Source: Sesamum alatum (lineage: Eukaryota; Streptophyta; Magnoliopsida; Lamiales; Pedaliaceae). From it: a DNA stretch of 64,000 bases. This document shows, piece by piece, positions 57,582-64,000 of this stretch. The translations under genes and the position numbers were made by a program. Positions within the stretch are counted from its first letter, which is position 1; every line of letters begins with the position of its first letter. The stretch covers positions 6,756,367 to 6,820,366 of the forward strand of contig JACGWO010000012.1 in the NCBI GenBank assembly GCA_034509735.1, read 5' to 3'. The notes beneath the pieces are model-generated. The model was not told where the DNA came from, did not search any database, and was given only the letters and a program-made list of their open reading frames with translations.

Positions 57582-57968
57582 TGATAAAAGATGCAATGAC
57601 ATGAAAGAGGGAATGTATACAACGCCATTGCAAAAAAAGAGGAGAATTCTGATTGATATTGTTATATCAAATGAAAGAGACGAAGCCCCTCCTTAAATAC
57701 AATTAATCATCTGTCATTCACAACTAACTCTGCTAACCAACTAACCATCCTAACTTCCAAACTAAATCAGCTGACATGTATGACACATGGACCGATGAGA
57801 TGAATAATAAAACAGTCAGCATTCCACGATAAGCAAAACATGTTTATATAAATAAAACGCGACTTTATTCTTCAGCTACCCGGCATCAAATAGCTCATCT
57901 TCTTTAGGAACTTGTGGTGATGAAGCTGACCCAGGAACTTTGTGCATGTGTGCCCAATAATTCCAACA
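57582..57968 (-). repeat. Left (3') LTR of the copia element
   Basis: 387 bp, closely similar to 62336-62719. It contains ACATGTTTATATAAATAAAA, which on the minus strand gives a TATATAAAC TATA-like region. Confidence 0.92.
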
Positions 57969-60900
57969 CTCCCCCACAAGATGGACTTGGGACCATAGCG
58001 AACAAGTCGAGCTTGGATAGTAAGGAGAGAAACAAAGTACCCAGTAAACTCTTGGTGAAAACATCAGTAAGTTGCTCTTTACTGCGAACGGATGAGGGGG
58101 CAATGAAACCAAATTTGTACTGATTCCGAACAATATGACAGTCGATATCCAAGTGCTTCGTGCGCTCATAAAACACATGGTTTGCCATGATGTATAATGC
58201 GACTTGATTGTCACAGAACATGGAATGAGAGTATGGACAGGAACACCAAAATCTTGGAGCAAGTATGAAATCCATTGTAGTTCGCAGACTGTTGCACCCA
58301 TGCTCCGATACTCGGCTTCAGCAGAAAAGCGAGACATAGTTGCCTGCTTCTTGGTCTTCCAAGAAATGAAGGTATCGTCCTAGAATACGCAGAAGTCGGT
58401 GAGAGAACGTCGAGAATCAGAGCAAGAAGTCCAATCAACATCATAGAACGCTCTCAGCTGGAAGGAATTGGAGGAAGGGAAAAGAAAGTTGGTAGCTGGG
58501 GTGCCCTTCAGATATCAGACAACATGTAAGGTAGCATGCCAGTGGTTGTCAAAAGGGTGCTGCAAGAACTAGCTAAGCTATTGGACGACATGAAAAACAT
58601 CCAAACGAGTAAAACCAAGATAAAGTAAGCGACCAACCAAACATCGATAAGATTCAGGGTTAGACAAGGCAACCCCTCTCGAGACCAATAGCTTGATGCC
58701 CAGAGGTAGAGGGGTAGTAACTACCTTGGCCCTCCTAGGCCATCATCAATAACAATATCATCAATGTACTTGGCCTGAGTAAGGCTGATCTTAGCAGTGG
58801 AACGAGCAATCTGCAGCCCCAAAAAGTAGCATGTAGAACCCAAGTCCTTGATGGTAAAAAGATCATCAAGGTATCTCTTAACTCCAGCAGTGAGAGGAGG
58901 AGAAGGACTGGTGAGCAAAACGTCATGAACATAAACCAGAAGAGCCACAAAATGACCACCAGATCCTTTGATGAACAAGCAATAATTGTGAACTGAGTGG
59001 ACGAAACCAAAAGAGAGCAACTTGGAGGTTAATTCTTGGTTCCATTGTCGGGAGGCCTGCTTGAGGCCGTAGAGAGATCTCTTCAAATGACGGGCATGCC
59101 CAGACCTCGGGCGACACCATGAATATCTCCTCATCAAGGTAACCATGGAAAAATGCGTTGTTAATGTCAAGTTGATGCAGGGACCAAGACAGAGCTGAAG
59201 AGATGGCTAAGAACATCTGAACTATGACAACCTTGGCAACCAAGTAGAAACAATCCACATAATCCACCCCTTAGACTTGGTTGAAACCCTTAGCGACTAA
59301 TTGGGCTTTGCGATGCTCAACCAATTTATCAGCCTTAAGCTTGATTTTTAAACCCATTTGCAGCCGATGGCCCTCTTGCTAGGAGGTAGGGTTATAATCT
59401 CCCAAGCCTAATTCTGTTCAAGAGCAAGGAGCTATTTGTTCATTGCCTCAACCCATTCAGGTCTCTCATTGTTTTCTTATAGGTTTGTAGTTCCTGAAAA
59501 TTAGACAAAGAGGCCACAAAGCACTGGTATGCAGTATATATATGAGAGTGAGTTAATTGGATAGGATGCAGAAGTGTGACAAACAAAGTCATTGAGCCAC
59601 TGAGGCTTGGTCATGTGTTTGGTGGACTTGCGAAGTCCCTGAACCGGAGGAGGGACATCTAGACTAACAGATTAAGGAGATGAGGTGGAAGGAGCATTAG
59701 TGGAGGGTGACATTGGAGTAGGAGGAACTGTATGAGAAACAATTGAAGGATCAGAGGAAATAGACGAGGAAATTGAGGTGGTAGGAAGGGAGACAACATC
59801 TTGAGACTCTGGCACTTAAGGCAAAGGGCAACAAGGAGGACTAGACGGGGATGTGGTACTGGAAAAAGGGAAGAGTTTCTCAGAAAACACGACATCCTTG
59901 GAAACTAGATAGGATCGAGTGTCACAATTGAAGAGCCGAAAACCTTTTGTCCAAGAGGGTACCTAAGGAAGAGAAATTTGGAGGGGCGTTTGTCAAATTT
60001 GGTTTTTGAGGTTTGGTATTAGTTGTTAAACAAAGACAACCGAATACTCTCAAATGATCATTAGCACGCGATTTATCATGTAGAATTTGATAGGGGTAAG
60101 CCAATTTAGAACCTGAGATGGGGTAAGATTAATGAGGTATGTGGCAGTTAGCAGTCCTCCCAGAATTTTTATCCGGAAGGGAGGCCTGAAACAACAGTGA
60201 CCTGCCACAACGAGCAAGTGTTTGTGCTTATGCTCTACTATGCCATTTTGTTGTGGGGTGTAAACGCAAGACTTTTGATGAATGATACCATGTTCATTGG
60301 GTATGGACTAACATTTTGTGCTAAAGAATTTGGAACCATGGTCAGTTCTCAAAGTTTTGATTGGCTTACTGAATTGTGTATGGGTAAGTTTGATGAAAGA
60401 CTGAAAGTAGGTGATGTCTATGTTTCATGATAAAGGTCCATGTGGACCGGCTGTAGTGGTCCACAATGGTGACAAAGTAAGAACAACCAGAAGGGGTAGC
60501 TTGTACGGCCCCCAAATATCAACATGGATCAATTCAACGACAAGCTAAACCTGATGATCACTGTGAGGGAAAGGTAGCCTGCATTGCTTGGCAAAATGAC
60601 AAGTATCACAAGGAGAAGACCGAGATAATTGATTAAATTTTATTGAAGGAATGTTTCTCAAAACTTCTACAAAGGTATGTCCAAGCCTTTTGTGCCACAG
60701 AGTACTGTTTCTATCTACCATAGGCTCAGTTACAGAATGAGTAGCTACATAGGAATGAGACTGATTATTTAAAGTACTAATAGCACTAAAGGAGTTTCTA
60801 TCAAGGAAATAAAATGGTCCAACTAGCCTTCTTAGTGCTAGTGTCTCCATAGTCCAGTAGTCCTGCAGCATGCAGCCAGAACTCAGAAATTGAAAAGAAA

Positions 60901-61188
60901 TAGGTAGGTCCTTGGACAATTGGCTAACTGAGAGTAAGTTGACAGAAAAGCAGGAATGTGTAATACATTTCCAAGAATGATTTGGTCTGAAAGCTTGATG
61001 GTGCCTACATGAGCAATTGGGCTTGTGGAACCATCAGGTAGTGTGACATTGGTTTCTTTTGTAGGTGTGTGGTATTGTGATAAGTGTTTAAGGTTATCAC
61101 ACATATGCTTTGTAGCGCCAGTATCTATTATCCATGAACCACAATCTATAATACTATGTTGCTTCATCGATCTCCTCCAGATGTACAT
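57876..61188 (-). pseudogene. Copia pol relic (protease, integrase, RT, RNase H)
   Basis: Minus-strand fragments in order: protease with WIIDTGATKHMC (about 61140), the GAG-pre-integrase zinc region LWHKRLGH...CDTCHFAKQC (60545-60720), a damaged integrase core ending with LRVFGCLCL (about 60050), reverse transcriptase with QLDINNAFFHGYLDEEIFM, RSLYGLKQASRQWN and an active site YVHDVL instead of YVDDxL (58721-59270), and RNase H with [18 protein letters not shown] (about 58310). Several stops and frameshifts separate the pieces. The Asp-to-His change at the catalytic site alone would abolish polymerase activity. Confidence 0.9.
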
Positions 61189-61303
61189 AATTGGTCCTAA
61201 TGTTGTCCAGAGGTGTCCTCATCTGGTGTTGTCTAGGTGTTTCCTCCCGCCTAATCTTGGTTCTTAGAAGGTCGAAAATGTTAGGTCCTTGTAGCTATGC
61301 AAT

Positions 61304-62119
61304 CTATAATTGATTCTTTTGCGCAGGTGTATCTTCAATAGCAGCAAAAAAGTTCCTTCCCCGACCTGCACCTTTTTTCTTCTTCTCAGATAGCTCCTTA
61401 TACCAATCAGGAATTCCATGCAATTTGAAGCAAGTCTCATTCAAATGTCTAGGTTCCTTGCAGTAGTCACATAACATGGAGCGCTTATCCATTGCATTTT
61501 TGTATTTTCGTTCTCTGTGTTGGACATGATAAACAACATTGTCAGCACTATCAGGAAGTTGTATTTGCTCATGGAGTTGCTTTTCGACGGTCAGCACCAT
61601 CGCAGAAGCCTTTTGTACATGCAGACGAGGCTGCATCAACAGTATTTGGCTTCGCACATTCTCATAGACACTACTCAATACCATAAAGAACCTCATCAAT
61701 TATCGTGAATCTTCATAAATCATAATCTGCCTGTGTGCGGCAAAAACACAAACAGGTAGAGGGTCTAGACATATAAGCTCATCCCACATCTTTGTCTTTG
61801 TGAAATAAGCACTAACTGGCATTTCTCCTTGCGAGATCAGTGAAATCTCATGCTCCAGACTGTAAAGCATCGGTCCATTACTTTCGCCATATCTCGCCTC
61901 CATCTCCAACCAAAGACTCCTCGCGGAAGTAACATAAATGAATGCATTTACAATCTCCTCTGAAACTGAGTTTAAGATCCAGGTAATTACCAGGTAATTG
62001 AGGAGAGTCCACGCATCTAGCTCCTCAGAATCGTTTGTTGGTCGAATAGATCTACCATCAATAAAACTAAGCTTCTTCCGAGCTCCTAGAGCAAATGTTA
62101 TCACCCTACTCGAAACCAT
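61304..62119 (-). pseudogene. Copia gag relic with zinc knuckle
   Basis: The first frame (62119-61700, 139 aa) has KKLSFIDGRSIRP, LVITWILNSVSEEIVNAF, LWLEMEARYG and MWDEL, the classic copia gag pattern. The second (61699-61304) has a CCHC knuckle CDYCKEPRHLNETC and FKLHGIPDWYKEL. A stop and frame change at about 61700 separates them. It lies directly downstream of the primer-binding site. Confidence 0.9.
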
Positions 62120-62322
62120 ATATTGTCGTTTGTTAGAGATGACGGAATCAGAGGCAATCCTCCAATCTCAACAACCTGAGAATTCTCTACCTCTGGCCGA
62201 GATCTATTGCTCGAGGAATTTTTCATCGAAGCCTTCGACTGGTTTGCTGCCATCAACATATCAAACCTTCAATAATCGAGATCGTATTGAGTGCGCGCAA
62301 TATCCAGAGACCTTCAAAAGAA

Positions 62323-62335
62323 GGCTCTGATACCA
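62323..62335 (-). other. tRNA-Met primer-binding site of the copia element
   Basis: TGGTATCAGAGCC on the minus strand directly abuts the 5' (right) LTR. Confidence 0.93.
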
Positions 62336-62719
62336 TGATAAAAGATGCAAGGATATGAAAGAGGAAATGTATAAGACGTCAATGCTAAAAAACTGGATAA
62401 TTCAAAAAGATTTGGTTATATCAAATGAAAGAGACGAAGACCCTTCTTAAATACAATAAATCTTCTGCCATTCGCAACTAACTCTGCTAACCAACTAACC
62501 ATCCTAACTTCCTAATGGAATCATCTGACATGTATGACACATGGACCAATGAGATGAATAATAGAATAGTCAGCATTCCACGATAAGCAAAACATGTTTA
62601 TATAAATAAAATGCAACTTCTTCAGCTACCCAGCATCAAATAACTCATCTTCTTCAGGAGAGTCGTGGTAATGAAGCTGACCCAAGAATTGTGTGCATGT
62701 GTGCCCAATAATTCCACCA
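62336..62719 (-). repeat. Right (5') LTR of the copia element
   Basis: 384 bp, same arrangement as the left LTR with scattered substitutions and small indels. Confidence 0.92.
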
Positions 62720-62724
62720 AATAC

Positions 62725-63054
62725 TAATTAATCACGATTACATAAGAGTTATTAACCGTTGTTTTTGCAAGTGAGGCCAAAATATTTGCTACAGCTAAAA
62801 ATCGTGGCAAATATCTTGGTCATAAATAAAATCGTAGTGAATTTTGATTGATCGTGGTAAGACTTAAATTTTCGCATCGATTTTATTTGATCATGGTAGA
62901 TAGTATTAATTTATTATGATTTTTAAGTCATAGTGATATATTGTTGTAATTGGCATTTTAATTGCTAATTTGTAACGACAATGTAGTCTAAAATATGGAT
63001 ACAATTACAAGATTAATCCATAGATTAGATTGAGAGAGAAATAGAGAAATTCAC
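62725..63054. other. AT-rich spacer, no gene seen
   Basis: Repeated words AATCGTGG, AAATCGTAGTG and GATCGTGGTA in both orientations recall subterminal repeats of a DNA transposon, but no terminus is visible. Confidence 0.4.
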
Positions 63055-64000
63055 TTGTCCCAAATTGGAATATAATGAAAAAGTGTGGAGCATTTGATAA
63101 GTATATAAGGTGTATATGGGGGTGAGTGTTTTTACACTCAAGTTTATCCCACATTGAAAGTTTATGGATTCATAAACCCCTTGTATTAAGTTCAATGTTC
63201 AAATTATGTTTGAAGTGTTATGAAGACCAGAGTGAACTAGGGGTTTCCCCACATGTGCGCCGCTGCTGCCCGCCCCGACCTAGCCCGGCTCCGGGTCTGG
63301 CCACGGGCGGGCGTTAGGGCGACTATCTCAGTCTCAATCTCAGTATATATCTTTTTGAGCAAAAACCATTTGATTTTATCGATTTAAAAACAGAAAATAG
63401 CTTTCAAAATTGGGTTTTAACGCCTTTAAATGAGGTTTTTAAAACCTGAATATTGCTGACATTTAAGTTAGGTTTTAATCCTGAAAAACAACTGATTTTG
63501 GTTTTAAAATTTAGGCCATTTTTGACTGAGTTTCAAAGCAAATTTACTTTGTTTCAATTCTAGTTTAATGGCTTGTTATGGGTTTAAATGCTGCAATTGA
63601 TTGGCAACTTAGTTGCTGCTGCATTTGCAGCCTATATAAGGTTGAATATATTCACACTTCTGTATAACTATCTGATACAAGAAATCAGAAATATTCCTCT
63701 CCATTTGCTCTCTCTCCCTAGGATGGATTTTCTCTCTAGAAATCCCAGTCCTTGCTCCAAAAATCCGAGCTTTAAAGCTCAAGTTTTTCAAAGACTTCTG
63801 AGTGTTTGTTCGAGGTTTTCTTCGGTACAAGTGCAGTACTAAAAGAACGGGAATCGTCTTATCCTTGAAAAAGTTACGTAGTACCCAGTGCACAATCAAA
63901 CGGGGCGTATAATTTTCTTCAAGACAAGTAGATATAATCTGCGTTTCGATTTGGTACTTGGACCAAGAATTGTTACAATACTATTCTCGTTGTAAGTCTT
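63055..64000 (+). mobile_element. LTR of a copia-like element entering from the right edge (partial)
   Basis: The block starts near TGTCCCAAATTGGAATA, a common copia LTR start. It includes a GC-rich patch CGCCGCTGCTGCCCGCC at about 63261-63305, and a plus-strand TATA region GCCTATATAAGG (63630-63641) followed by CT-rich leader-like sequence. The end is beyond the window, so neither the second LTR nor coding sequence can be checked. Confidence 0.5.

Larger units (their letters stand above)
57582..62719 (-). mobile_element. Ty1/copia element, both LTRs present, coding defective
   Basis: LTRs lie at 57582-57968 and 62336-62719. Read in element sense they start TGTTGGAATTATTGGG (mutated to TGGTGGAA in the right copy) and end GCATCTTTTATCA. 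The flanks GATAC (57577-57581) and AATAC (62720-62724) are a one-mismatch target duplication. The tRNA-Met primer site TGGTATCAGAGCC abuts the right LTR (62323-62335), and a purine tract TTGTGGGGGAGTG abuts the left LTR (57969-57982). Domains run gag, protease, integrase, reverse transcriptase, RNase H, which is the copia order. Confidence 0.95.

Overview
The window is AT-rich eukaryotic nuclear DNA from a flowering plant, probably a eudicot. The evidence is a plant A-type cytochrome P450 with its single conserved intron, Athila and Tat-type Ty3/gypsy elements, Ty1/copia elements, tRNA-derived SINEs, many small inverted-repeat elements and a caulimovirid-like (endogenous pararetrovirus) relic. 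No bacterial or organellar features, rRNA genes or free-standing tRNA genes were seen. Species cannot be named from the sequence.

Host genes are few. On the minus strand, 10132-11815 holds one apparently intact two-exon CYP71-clan P450 (511 aa, CYP92-like). A paralogue on the same strand at 28812-33646 keeps an intact exon 2 but has several frameshifts in exon 1. Its intron has grown from 148 bp to 3.3 kb by transposon insertion, and a solo LTR lies about 120 bp upstream of its start codon. The pair is a decaying tandem P450 cluster. Everything else I can identify is mobile or repeat DNA.

Layout: 0.4-3.0 kb, DNA-transposon relics with a CACTA-like subterminal repeat array. 3.85-10.05 kb, a decayed gypsy element on the minus strand whose 5' LTR ends 81 bp beyond the P450 stop codon. 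12-20 kb, gene-free AT-rich DNA with SINEs, MITEs and short tandem repeats. 20.4-28.5 kb, Athila copies in plus orientation (gag, duplicated protease core, LTR, second partial LTR). 28.8-34.8 kb, the P450 pseudogene with insertions. 35.44-46.32 kb, a Tat-like gypsy element with perfect target duplication, itself split by a 5.5-kb Athila derivative with its own perfect target duplication; its right LTR also carries a MULE-type MITE. 46.4-47.2 kb, a SINE and a tandem duplication. 47.5-52.3 kb, a long inverted-repeat element disrupted by an LTR element and copia fragments. 53.2-57.54 kb, an inverted-repeat element with a 9-bp target duplication that encloses a defective pararetrovirus-like unit (zinc knuckle, movement-protein-like region, protease, a further ORF, promoter-like TATA and tRNA-Met primer site, but no reverse transcriptase). 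57.58-62.72 kb, an LTR-to-LTR but coding-defective copia element. 63.05 kb to the edge, the start of another LTR.

The strongest observations are the insertion order that can be read directly from target duplications, the pararetroviral unit lying inside a Mutator-like inverted-repeat element, the Tat-type antisense ORF whose frame continues exactly across the nested Athila insertion, and a recurrent 24-bp imperfect palindrome shared by the Athila copies.
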